This document shows, piece after piece, positions 8,501-15,237 of a stretch of DNA of 22,737 nucleotides. This DNA is from a virus. Numbering within the stretch: position 1 is the first letter of the stretch; the number at the start of each line of letters is the position of its first letter. The position numbers were made by a program, and so were the translations under genes. The stretch covers positions 1 through 22,737 of the IMG/VR virus record IMGVR_UViG_3300020312_000025; one strand, written 5' to 3'. The notes under the pieces were generated by a model. That model did no database searches and had not been told where the DNA came from. It saw only the letters and a program-made list of their open reading frames with translations.

Positions 8501-10370
8501 CGATAAAAAACTATATTTAGGATCAGGTAAAGATTTTAGTATAGAATATGATGAAGATGGAAACGATACTACAGCTATAGTAGCTGCAGGCGGTCTTAGT
8601 TTTGCTCCTCATGGTACTAGTGCAGGAAATGGTACAGAATTAAGATTCCAAGAACTAGCGGCTAATGGTGTAAACTATGTAGGCTTTAAAGCTCCAGATT
8701 CTATATCATCTAATGAAATATGGGCATTGCCTAATGCAGATGGTACAGATGGTCAATTTTTAAAAACAAATGGCTCTAATACTTTAAGTTGGGGTAGTGT
8801 ATCTAGTGGCTCTATTCAATTTGTTGCAGATGGTGCTATTAGTGCTGCAGGTAAGCCTGTAAGTTTAACAAGTGAGGGAAAAGTAATGGAAATAGTAGCC
8901 TCTACATCAAGAACATATGGTTCGGCTTATATTGTTGTGGATGAGCATAGTGTTAAAACTTCATATTATGGTAATAGGACTTCAAGAACTGCTGTGCATG
9001 ATGATGCTACTAATAGAGATGTAATATTTTATATTAAAAATGATAATAAATTATATGCTAAAGTGTATGAAGTACATACTAACAACTATACTACCAATCA
9101 TGGTACTGAGGTAGAAGTAGATGGTAGTACTTCATTTAAATATCTTACAGCAGGTTATGATCCTAATACTAATAGAGTTTTAATTGTATATTCTGATCCA
9201 GGTAACAGTGAATATTTAACTGCAAAGGTAGGTACAATAGATTCAAGTGATAATTCTATTGCTTTTGGTTCAGCTACAGTAATATCATTGTTAGCTCAAT
9301 CAATGAATTGTGAGTTTGATACTAACACAAATAACTTTATTGTTAATTTTGCAGATACTAATAATAAATATAGAAGTATACCTTGCACTATAACAGGAGG
9401 TACAACAAACACTGTAGCTTTTGGAAATAGTGGAACTGCTTACGAACCAATTTCAGGTACTGATACTGTTAGTGCTCAGTACCTAGGTTTTGGCATAGTT
9501 TATATGCGTAATAGAAATAAATTTGCTCACCTGTATAGTAACGCTTCACAAACTAGTAAAATATATGGTTTTGCTTCAACTTTATCTGGTACAGGTTCTA
9601 GTGCAACAGCTAGTTTTACTAGTCAACAACAACTCGATAGTTCAAATTATAATTATTTTCCTTGTCCTACTTATCATCCTCAATCTTCACACGCTTTTGT
9701 GACTTTCTTTAATGATGGTCAAGACGATAGATTAGAAGCAAGAATGATGTCTATGGATAGCACTGGTAGTTTATCGTTTACAGCTCAAGTTGATGTAACA
9801 ACAGCATCGTCATTATATCCTGTTAGTGCTGTAGACGAAAATACAGGACAAGCAGTAATTATGTATAGAGATGAAACTAATGCTGCCTGGCCCAGCTTTG
9901 ATACAAGAATTAAAATAAGAGAATGTACATTAAATAGTGCAGGAGATAGCATAACAGTAGAAGGTGCAGTTGATTGGGATACTGGTCATAATAATAGCAC
10001 TTACACTGAGTCGCTACCACGAGATTTAAGTATGTATTATAATTCAACGACAAAAAGAATAGTAACATTTTTCGATTATAGTAGAGACTTAAATGTTGGT
10101 GTTAGTGGTGTAGATGGTAAATTTAAAAGTAGAGTATTTAAAAGTAGCAACAATTCAACAGAAGAAGATTTTGTTGGTATTGCACAATCAGCAGTTTCGG
10201 ATGGTGCAACTGTAGATGTTAAAGTTTTAGGTTCAGTAGATGAAAATCAAAGTTCTTTAAATATAGGTGCTAAATACTATTTAAACGAAGCTACTTATAC
10301 TACAAGTGGAACTAATAATACTTTAATGGGAAAAGCATTAGCAGCAGATAAATTGCTAATAACAAACTAA
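5559..10370 (+). CDS. Long tail fibre / receptor-binding protein (1603 aa)
   Basis: A good ribosome binding site (AGGAGA, 5546-5551) precedes ATG. Residues 1-50 (AGYSARQSSFTTGDTIEAAD, NDEFNQILAAFH, GHTHDGT) form a virion-anchoring segment typical of phage fibres. Residues 158-235 contain six 13-residue units (TSTAAELNILDGV), followed by two copies of a 47-residue TLTNKTL...YVDA block (275-321 and 379-425). The shaft has many short beta repeats (IDDPIFTLGGDSA, GIEFRWHNG). Residues 841-1013 hold five DDKKLYFGTGKD units. Residues ~1140-1520 contain seven related segments that I read as beta-propeller blades. The last ~70 residues (DFVGIAQSAVSDGATVDV, GAKYYLNEATYT) are a typical trimer end domain. 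The protein should bind the host surface. No chaperone-peptidase or depolymerase motif is seen. Confidence 0.88.
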   Translation: MAGYSARQSSFTTGDTIEAADSNDEFNQILAAFHVSTGHTHDGTTAGDGGPLSTLYSNTISMGTGADTDIVLTFNANTSDGVITWMEDEDYFKFSDDILVNSTEKLQFRDTAIYLYSSADGQLDLVADTEIQIAATTVDINGNVDISGSLTLGGTAITSTAAELNILDGVTSTAAELNILDGVTSTAAELNILDGVTSTAAELNILDGVTSTAAELNILDGVTATATEINIIDGDTSATSTTVADADRVVYNDAGTMKQVAVTDLDTYISATSKTLTNKTLTSPVLNTGVSGTAIADEDDMSSNSATKLATQQSIKAYVDAQITAEDLDVSSDSGTIAIDLDSETLTIAGGTGLDSSATSNTVTLAIDSTVTTLTGSQTLTNKTLTSPVLNTGVSGTAVLDEDNMSSDSATQLATQQSIKAYVDAVSTGITTFVMEDDDGTEVTISNNKEIKYIGSGLTTNWTDTDNGTDGDPYDLTFTVDAAQTGITSILATDLKIGEDNETKIDFETADEIHFYAANAEQVYVADGVFGPQTDSDVDLGTTGVRWKDAYVDSVTVTDDVTIGGDLTVNGTTTTVNSTTVTIDDPIFTLGGDSAPGSDDNKDRGIEFRWHNGSAAKVGFFGYDDSASVFTFIPDATNSSEVFSGTAGNVAFGNIAGTLTTAAQTNITSVGTLAGGAISSGFGAIDIGSSALTAGAGTLSSLSVGDGNVTNVGDIALDSISADGTQIDITLTDNDSAALEIKEGSTAYMTFVTTNSSEKIQIDKSLDINATSDFGSNAMTNVNIDSGAIDGATIGANSAAAITGTTITGTTITASTAVVPDASGGADIGSTSLEWGDVYIADDKKIYFGNDQDVSMEYDEDGTDTLLVSGDVTIADDKKLYFGTDKDVSIEYDEDGIDTLLVSGDVTVADDKKLYFGTGKDGYIEYDEDGLDTMVFGLPTGGGQILDDKKLYFGTGKDVSIEYDEDGNDTLSISGDVLIEDDKKLYLGSGKDFSIEYDEDGNDTTAIVAAGGLSFAPHGTSAGNGTELRFQELAANGVNYVGFKAPDSISSNEIWALPNADGTDGQFLKTNGSNTLSWGSVSSGSIQFVADGAISAAGKPVSLTSEGKVMEIVASTSRTYGSAYIVVDEHSVKTSYYGNRTSRTAVHDDATNRDVIFYIKNDNKLYAKVYEVHTNNYTTNHGTEVEVDGSTSFKYLTAGYDPNTNRVLIVYSDPGNSEYLTAKVGTIDSSDNSIAFGSATVISLLAQSMNCEFDTNTNNFIVNFADTNNKYRSIPCTITGGTTNTVAFGNSGTAYEPISGTDTVSAQYLGFGIVYMRNRNKFAHLYSNASQTSKIYGFASTLSGTGSSATASFTSQQQLDSSNYNYFPCPTYHPQSSHAFVTFFNDGQDDRLEARMMSMDSTGSLSFTAQVDVTTASSLYPVSAVDENTGQAVIMYRDETNAAWPSFDTRIKIRECTLNSAGDSITVEGAVDWDTGHNNSTYTESLPRDLSMYYNSTTKRIVTFFDYSRDLNVGVSGVDGKFKSRVFKSSNNSTEEDFVGIAQSAVSDGATVDVKVLGSVDENQSSLNIGAKYYLNEATYTTSGTNNTLMGKALAADKLLITN
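6030..6263 (+). repeat. 39-bp tandem repeat in fibre (TSTAAELNILDGV x6)
   Basis: Six head-to-tail 39-bp units start at 6030, 6069, 6108, 6147, 6186 and 6225. The first five encode exactly TSTAAELNILDGV; the sixth is degenerate (TATATEINIIDGD). The units differ at several synonymous positions (tca aca gca gca, tct act gct gca, tct act gcg gca; ctt or tta for Leu). They lie in the N-terminal part of the fibre shaft and probably form a repetitive triple-stranded rod. Confidence 0.95.
6381..6833 (+). repeat. Duplicated 141-bp block in fibre
   Basis: Two copies of a 47-residue block lie 312 bases apart at 6381-6521 and 6693-6833. Both read TLTNKTLTSPVLNTGVSGTA, then a DED(D/N)MSS segment, then LATQQSIKAYVDA. 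Protein identity is very high while codons have diverged, indicating an old duplication of a shaft module kept by selection. The intervening ~57 residues (DSETLTIAGGTGLDSSAT and neighbours) are not clearly repeated elsewhere. Confidence 0.9.
8079..8597 (+). repeat. 102-bp imperfect repeats in fibre (DDKKLYFGTGKD x5)
   Basis: Five units start at 8079, 8181, 8283, 8394 and 8496. Spacing is 102 bases (34 codons), except 111 between units three and four, where GLPTGGGQIL replaces the usual VSGDVT strand. The consensus reads DDKKLYFGTGKDVSIEYDED, then G, a variable residue and DTLLVSGDV. The acidic YDEDG loop is invariant in all five and would place carboxylates at regular spacing along the shaft. 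Confidence 0.92.
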
Positions 10371-10385
10371 ATTAAGGAATATAAA

Positions 10386-10841
10386 ATGCAAACAATAGTA
10401 CAAAAAGATACTAATATAAGTTTATATTACATAGATGATAATAAAACTGTAACTGTTACAGCAGAAAGCACAACCATTAGTTTAGATGGAACTTTAGAAA
10501 GAACTATACAAGACTGCACATCAAGTAATGTTGTTTTACGCACAGGCGTAGATGCTAAATCAGATTGGTGGGGATATAAATATAAACATGATGGTTCTTC
10601 ATGGTCAGCTAATTCAGATTTTAAAGGTTTAGATAATCTTAAATCTGATATTAATAACTCTGTAACAACTATTTCTGTTATTAATACAAGACCATTTACG
10701 ACATCTGGTACTGTACAAATAAACAATGAAAAAATTACTTATACAGGCGTAGATGGTACAAATCTTACAGGTTGCACTAGAGGGGCTGCATCAACAAGTG
10801 CTGCAGATCATAAAGAAGGTGATCCTGTAAAACAAATATAA
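10386..10841 (+). CDS. Fibre-associated structural protein (151 aa)
   Basis: ATG follows AAGGA 7 bases upstream, 15 bases after the fibre stop. The protein is soluble and beta-rich. The N-terminal half (ISLYYIDDNKTVTVTAEST, SDWWGYKYKHDGSSW) is aromatic. The C-terminal ~50 residues (VTTISVINTRPFTTSGTVQI, then NEKITYTGVDG, TGCTRGAASTSAADHKEGD) form a module often found in phage tail and baseplate proteins: an I-x-x-E-x-I-x-Y strand, then G-CTRG and a His-x-x-G-D end. Placement right behind the fibre suggests a fibre-tip, fibre-attachment or assembly partner. No enzymatic motif is visible. Confidence 0.6.
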   Translation: MQTIVQKDTNISLYYIDDNKTVTVTAESTTISLDGTLERTIQDCTSSNVVLRTGVDAKSDWWGYKYKHDGSSWSANSDFKGLDNLKSDINNSVTTISVINTRPFTTSGTVQINNEKITYTGVDGTNLTGCTRGAASTSAADHKEGDPVKQI

Positions 10842-10854
10842 ATAAGGAGAGCAC

Positions 10855-11022
10855 ATGGCTAAACCAACAGTAGCTTCTGTAAACCAGAAAATCGAATCAC
10901 ACGTAGACGCATGTGCTGACAGATACCTTCTGATAGAAAAACGACTATCTAGGATAGAGACAATTATCATAGTGGCATCTGCAAGTAGTATAGGGTTATT
11001 ATTAAAATTAGTCATAGGATAA
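10855..11022 (+). CDS. Small XhlA-like membrane protein, holin candidate (55 aa)
   Basis: This short gene has an excellent ribosome binding site (TAAGGAGA, ending 4 bases before ATG) and sits in a gap that would otherwise hold nothing. The first ~35 residues are a charged helix with a heptad-like pattern (VNQKIESHVDACADRYLLIE, then KRLSRIET). It is followed by one hydrophobic segment (IIIVASASSIGLLLKLVIG) that runs to the C-terminus. A short coiled-coil helix plus one C-terminal membrane helix is the arrangement of the hemolysin XhlA family, used by phages as holin helpers. The protein lies between the fibre and internal-virion genes, where podoviruses often place lysis genes. Architecture supports the call; specific residues do not prove it. 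Confidence 0.6.
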   Translation: MAKPTVASVNQKIESHVDACADRYLLIEKRLSRIETIIIVASASSIGLLLKLVIG

Positions 11023-11025
11023 AAA

Positions 11026-14000
11026 ATGGCAAAACAGACAAATTTAGAAAAAAGATTAGACGAACTAGAAGCTAGGCAAAACATGTTTTGGGGAGGAGAA
11101 ATAAATTTGCCTACAAGTTACGTTGATCCTAATACAGGTAAAACTATGCCTTTGCCTACTGTTCCTGGTATGGGTCAAAGTAATTTAACTACAGCCTATA
11201 ATCAACAACAAACTATTGGTGGTGCTAATACTATAATAGGTGGTGCAGGTAATGATGTTATTACAGGTGCTAATACTATAACAGGTGGTGCAGGTAACGA
11301 TATTGTAACAGGCGGTGCAGGTAATGATACTATACCAGGAGCTACAGGTGCTAATACTATAACAGGTGGTGCAGGTAATGATACTATACCAGGAGCTACA
11401 GGCGATGCTCCACCTGCAAGTTTAGATGCATTTGGAAGCACTAATATGTATACTGATATGTTCGGTAGAACCATAGGCAATAAAGATAGAAGTCAAGTAA
11501 ATTTATCGGCAACAAAACAAGTAGCAAATGATGATGGTACATATACTAGAATTTACTATGATTATGATGGTAATGAAATAGGTTCTCGTGTTTCAGAAAG
11601 CACAAGACTAGGCGGAACTCAAGATAAAGAAGGTGAAGCTGCATTAAAAACAGAGGATAAAGATACAAATCCTAGGTGGGAAGAAGTAAATAGAATACAA
11701 ACAGCAACTACTATTGATATAATATTACAAGACATGAATCCTGACTCCCCTACTTTTGGGCAGCAAACTATACAAAATATTCCTAGAACAGATACTGTAA
11801 CTGGAGGCACTGGTAACGATACTGTAACTGGTGGCACTGGTGGCACTGGTGGCACTGGTGGGGGAACTGGTGGAACTGGTGGACCAACTAACTATGGAGA
11901 TGTACAAGCTCAGTTTGATCAGATGGCAGGTTTAACAGGAGTAAATCCTGCATTACCTCCTGGTGCTAATGTTGCCCCTGCTATGGACATACAACCACAG
12001 CCTAGTGAATTTGAAACTACTGCAGGTGTTCAGCTAGGTGCTGCTCCTTTAGTAGGAACACAGGTAGTAAGTGATGAACAAATAGCTGCTTTAAATGCTG
12101 CTGGTTATACTATAGCTCCACTTTCTAAACAAGCAAGCAATACAGAAACACTTGCAAATATAACAAACCAAGCACTAACAGCACAGACTAAAGATACTTT
12201 ACTTAGAGAAGCTACTGGTCAAGAAGGCACATTAGGTACAGAATCTGTTATAGGAACTGCACCACAAGCAGAAGCTATAACAGTTAAAAAAGCAGAAGCT
12301 CCTGATACTAATGAAGTAGCAGAAGTATCTAGAAGAGGTACACCTTCTGTAGACGATTTTGTAGGCACTTATGGTGATAAAATACAAGCTGCTAAAAGGT
12401 CAATGGATGTAGGCGATACTGTTCCTGAATTAGACCCACAAACAGCAAACCAAGCCACTGCTCAAGTACAGTATGAAAAAACCGCAGAAGCTACAATGCA
12501 AGCTGCACAAGCTAGTGAAGATGAAAGAACTAGAACTATGGCTCAAGCTGTTGAGCAAGAAATGTCTCAAGTTCCTGTAGAAGCTACTGTTCAAGGACAA
12601 CTAGAAAATCTTATGGCACAATTTGCAGATGGTAAAACTCCTGCATATGCTGCTGGAGCTATTCGTAATGCTCAAGCTATGATGGCTCAAAGAGGTTTAT
12701 CTGCAAGTTCTATGGCAGGTGCTGCTATTATGCAAGCCGCTATGGAATCTTCCATACCTATAGCTGCACAAGATGCTCAAGTATTTAGAGAAATAAATCT
12801 TAGTAATATAAATAATAAACAAAAAGTAGCTTTAGCAAATCAGGCTGCTGCTTTAAATTTATCTTTAGCTGATTTAAGTAATAGACAACAAGCTGCATTG
12901 CAAAATTCTACTAATGGATTTAAATTACAATCACAAAGTTTATCTAATTTACAACAGGCTGCTCTTGCCAATGCACAGCTAAGAGCTGCTCTACAAGATA
13001 GAGAGTTGGCTTTTGATCAACAAAGAGCAATTACAAATGCTGCAAAATATACAGAAATAGAAAATATAAATCTTAGCAACGAACAACAAGGTGTAATGCA
13101 AGATTCTGTAAACAACATAAATTTTGCTATGTCTAACTTGTCTTTTCAACAGCAAAGAAGACTTGCTAAAGCCCAAGTCGATGCTGCATTAACAGGACAA
13201 GAATTAACTAATGACCAACAAAGAGCTGTTATAAATGCTGCTAGAATAGCAGAAGTAAACAATATAAAATTTACTGAAGAGCAAACACGTAATTTAAATG
13301 AAGCTCAAATTATGCAAAACTTAACATTAGCAAATTTAGATGCGGACATGAAGGCTGCTCTTTCTGATGCTGCTAGTTATGCTACTATGGATATGGCTAA
13401 TTTAAACAACAAACAACAAGCTCAAGTTATAAATGCTCAATCTTTTTTAAATTTAGATTTAACTAATTTAAGTAATAAACAACAGGGCGAAGTATTAAAA
13501 TATCAAGCTAGAACTAATGCATTATTTTCAGATGCTGCTGCTGATAATGCTAGAAATCAATTTAATGCACAATCTGAAAATCAAGTTAATCAATTTTTTG
13601 CACAGTTAGGTGCTCAAGTAGCCCAACAAAATGCACAGAGAGTAGCTGCTATGAAACAATTTAATGTAGATCAAGTTAATTCACATGCTAGATTTAATAG
13701 CTCTCTTGTAGATAATAGAGAAAAATTTAATAGCACTATGCAGGCTCAAATTAATCAATCTAACGCACAATGGCGTAGGCAAACAAATACTGTAAACACA
13801 GCAACACAAAATGAAGCTAACAGAATAGACGCTTTAAATTTATTAAACATGAATCAAAATTCATTAAATAATTTATGGCAAGCATATAGAGATGAAGCAT
13901 CATGGTTGTTTACTGAAGGAATGACAGCTAAACAATATGCACATGAAATAGCAAAAATGAATTTAAATGCACAACAACAAAGGGCTTTGTATAACTTACA

Positions 14001-14064
14001 AGTAAAAGGAGATACTGTAGAATCTATAGGAACTGTAGTTGTTGATGCAGCTTTTGGTATATAG
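11026..14064 (+). CDS. Internal virion protein with RTX-like repeats and hendecad stalk
   Basis: This 1012-aa protein starts 3 bases after the XhlA-like stop, with AGGA upstream. Residues 1-60 are a charged helix (NLEKRLDELEARQNMFWG) and linker. Residues 65-127 carry four RTX-like nonapeptides (GGAGNDVIT, GGAGNDIVT, GGAGNDTIP twice), with one more at 260-268 and a Gly-Gly-Thr run after it. Residues ~290-575 are Ala/Gln/Thr-rich. From residue 599 to 922 the chain is a continuous 11-residue-period helix: eleven 22-mers such as QQAALANAQLRAALQDRELA plus FD, then seven 11-mers such as FNSSLVDNREK. The end (ALNLLNMNQN, AQQQRALYNLQ) is also helical. Size, helical content and position fit podovirus proteins ejected into the cell envelope (T7 gp14-16 role). 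No signal peptide, lysozyme or peptidase motif is visible. Confidence 0.68.
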   Translation: MAKQTNLEKRLDELEARQNMFWGGEINLPTSYVDPNTGKTMPLPTVPGMGQSNLTTAYNQQQTIGGANTIIGGAGNDVITGANTITGGAGNDIVTGGAGNDTIPGATGANTITGGAGNDTIPGATGDAPPASLDAFGSTNMYTDMFGRTIGNKDRSQVNLSATKQVANDDGTYTRIYYDYDGNEIGSRVSESTRLGGTQDKEGEAALKTEDKDTNPRWEEVNRIQTATTIDIILQDMNPDSPTFGQQTIQNIPRTDTVTGGTGNDTVTGGTGGTGGTGGGTGGTGGPTNYGDVQAQFDQMAGLTGVNPALPPGANVAPAMDIQPQPSEFETTAGVQLGAAPLVGTQVVSDEQIAALNAAGYTIAPLSKQASNTETLANITNQALTAQTKDTLLREATGQEGTLGTESVIGTAPQAEAITVKKAEAPDTNEVAEVSRRGTPSVDDFVGTYGDKIQAAKRSMDVGDTVPELDPQTANQATAQVQYEKTAEATMQAAQASEDERTRTMAQAVEQEMSQVPVEATVQGQLENLMAQFADGKTPAYAAGAIRNAQAMMAQRGLSASSMAGAAIMQAAMESSIPIAAQDAQVFREINLSNINNKQKVALANQAAALNLSLADLSNRQQAALQNSTNGFKLQSQSLSNLQQAALANAQLRAALQDRELAFDQQRAITNAAKYTEIENINLSNEQQGVMQDSVNNINFAMSNLSFQQQRRLAKAQVDAALTGQELTNDQQRAVINAARIAEVNNIKFTEEQTRNLNEAQIMQNLTLANLDADMKAALSDAASYATMDMANLNNKQQAQVINAQSFLNLDLTNLSNKQQGEVLKYQARTNALFSDAAADNARNQFNAQSENQVNQFFAQLGAQVAQQNAQRVAAMKQFNVDQVNSHARFNSSLVDNREKFNSTMQAQINQSNAQWRRQTNTVNTATQNEANRIDALNLLNMNQNSLNNLWQAYRDEASWLFTEGMTAKQYAHEIAKMNLNAQQQRALYNLQVKGDTVESIGTVVVDAAFGI
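11218..11403 (+). repeat. RTX-like Gly-rich repeat array
   Basis: GGxGxDxxx units lie at 11239-11265, 11284-11310, 11311-11337 and 11365-11391, separated by GANTIT or GATGANTIT spacers that keep the 9-residue step after the second unit. At DNA level a ggtgctaatactata block occurs at 11221, 11266 and 11347, and a 39-bp stretch at 11311 recurs at 11365 with only two or so differences. The pattern matches the calcium-binding nonapeptide of RTX proteins, but four units is a short array. Confidence 0.85.
11803..11886 (+). repeat. Gly-Gly-Thr short tandem repeat
   Basis: One RTX-like nonapeptide (GGTGNDTVT, 11803-11829) grades into a 9-bp tandem repeat ggtggcact (three copies) and degenerate GGT codon units coding GGTGGTGGTGGGTGGTGG. 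The run looks like recent slippage expansion from the nonapeptide and probably acts as a flexible linker. Confidence 0.85.
12820..13791 (+). repeat. 22/11-residue helical repeat array (66/33-bp period)
   Basis: Eleven units of exactly 22 codons start at residues 599, 621, 643, 665, 687, 709, 731, 753, 775, 797 and 819, most beginning QQ or QK. Typical half-units are QQAALANAQLR, QQRAVINAARI and QQAQVINAQSF. From residue 846 seven exact 11-residue units follow (FNAQSENQVNQ, FFAQLGAQVAQ, QNAQRVAAMKQ, FNVDQVNSHAR, FNSSLVDNREK, FNSTMQAQINQ, SNAQWRRQTNT). F-N of these aligns with positions 6-7 of the earlier units, so the phase is unbroken. Only the period and a few positions are conserved, not the full sequence. 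Confidence 0.9.
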
Positions 14065-14073
14065 GAGTATAAT

Positions 14074-14607
14074 ATGGCAGGAATACCAGGTTTAAGAGAT
14101 ATATGGGGAGCAATCGGAGATGGTCTTGATTGGATAGGCGATACTGCAGAAGACGCTTTAACTTTCATAGCTTCTCCTTTTGTAGACGAAGAAGGAGAAC
14201 TGTTTGGATTTATATCTAAAGATGATTTAGTAGGAGCTTATAGAGATTATCGTACAGAAGGGAAAACAAAAAAACCTACAGGAAGTAAGCAATATGTACA
14301 GCAAGGTATAGAAGCTTTAAATACACAAGCTGTAAGTGAAGCTAGAAGTTCTGCCGTAGAACAAATGATGAATCAAGAACCTTACGCAGCATATAACCAA
14401 CAAGTAAACACTATAGAATCTTTGCCTAAAATAGTTGATCAAATTTTAAAAGCAGGTAAATTTGAATCTAAAACACTTACCCCAGAACAAAAATTAACTA
14501 TGGGTCCAAACATATTATTAAAAGATAATCAATTAAATGTAGGTCCAACAGATAAAATAGATTTAAGTGCCTATAGACGTAGTAACAAAATTAAATATAC
14601 AGAATAA
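14074..14607 (+). CDS. Putative internal virion protein, 177 aa
   Basis: ATG follows AGGAG 6 bases upstream, starting 9 bases after the hendecad-protein stop. The first ~45 residues (IPGLRDIWGAIGDGLDWIGD, then TAEDALTFIASPFVDEEGEL) form an amphipathic helix with regularly spaced Trp, Ile and Leu facing one side, suitable for membrane or protein docking. Then comes a basic Lys/Arg segment (AYRDYRTEGKTKKPTGSK), a helix (QAVSEARSSAVEQMMNQE) and a mixed C-terminal region ending RRSNKIKYTE. It is not recognised as a named family. Between two virion proteins, it is probably a small packaged or assembly component. Confidence 0.5.
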   Translation: MAGIPGLRDIWGAIGDGLDWIGDTAEDALTFIASPFVDEEGELFGFISKDDLVGAYRDYRTEGKTKKPTGSKQYVQQGIEALNTQAVSEARSSAVEQMMNQEPYAAYNQQVNTIESLPKIVDQILKAGKFESKTLTPEQKLTMGPNILLKDNQLNVGPTDKIDLSAYRRSNKIKYTE

Positions 14608-14619
14608 AAGAGAAGATTA

Positions 14620-15237
14620 ATGCAAGTAAGACCAGAAACACCAGATCAAAACATGAATGATAGAGGCGATCCTTTTAACATGCCTGTTGCAGGAGAATCT
14701 CTAACTAGAGAAGCAGGACAAAACCCTATGGAAAGTCCTCCTAAACATACAGACCCTGACGTTGTATATTCTAAACTAGCAGATAAATTTTCTAAACCAG
14801 AAATAAAAGAAAGAATTTTAGAATTATTTGCTGCTGGTATACCTATAGAAGTAATTATAAATGTTTTAACTAGACATATAGCATATCAAGGAATAGTAAA
14901 TCCAGATTTAGCAGAATTAATAAAACCTTCTCTTACTGTATTTTTTGTACAGATGGCACAAGAAGCAGATATACCTTTTGATATATTTCTTGAAGATGAA
15001 GAGGCTGATCAACAAGCTCTTGAGGGTAGAGAAACTATGCTTATGGAAACTATGGCTGAACAAAGACCTGAATTAACTAAAGAAATAAAAGCAACTAAAT
15101 TTAGAGAAGATTTAAAAGCACGTGCTCTAGAAGCTCAAAAGTCTGTAGCTGCACGTAGGGAAATAGACCAACGTATAGAAGATTCCCCTGTAGAAAGCGA
15201 TGGTAGCTTCTTAGAAATGGGAGAAGGCAATGAGTAA
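14620..15237 (+). CDS. Putative virion protein, 205 aa
   Basis: The start at 14620 is preceded by AGAGAAG and lies 12 bases after the previous stop. Residues 1-55 are Pro/Asn-rich and disordered-looking (VRPETPDQNMNDRGDPF). Residues ~60-125 are a hydrophobic helical core (IKERILELFAAGIPIEVIIN, then VLTRHIAYQGIVNPDLAELI, then PSLTVFFVQMAQEADIPFDI). The last 80 residues are highly charged helix (EEADQQALEGRETMLMETMA; RALEAQKSVAARREIDQRIE). This combination of a helical core with long acidic helix is seen in uncharacterised virion genes of marine podoviruses. The last 8 bases overlap the next gene. Function is unknown; a structural or ejection role is inferred from neighbours. Confidence 0.5.
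   Translation: MQVRPETPDQNMNDRGDPFNMPVAGESLTREAGQNPMESPPKHTDPDVVYSKLADKFSKPEIKERILELFAAGIPIEVIINVLTRHIAYQGIVNPDLAELIKPSLTVFFVQMAQEADIPFDIFLEDEEADQQALEGRETMLMETMAEQRPELTKEIKATKFREDLKARALEAQKSVAARREIDQRIEDSPVESDGSFLEMGEGNE

Noticed and set aside
5559-10370. Diversity-generating retroelement acting on the fibre
   Set aside because: No reverse transcriptase, template repeat or adenine-biased variable repeat near the fibre 3' end was seen in the window.
10791-11084. Minus-strand frame across the 55-aa gene
   Set aside because: The + strand gene here has a perfect Shine-Dalgarno and fits the operon. The minus frame has no start signal and covers two + genes.
11218-11403. RTX toxin or type I secreted hemolysin
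   Set aside because: The array is short and N-terminal, there is no secretion signal or toxin domain, and the gene lies in a virion operon.
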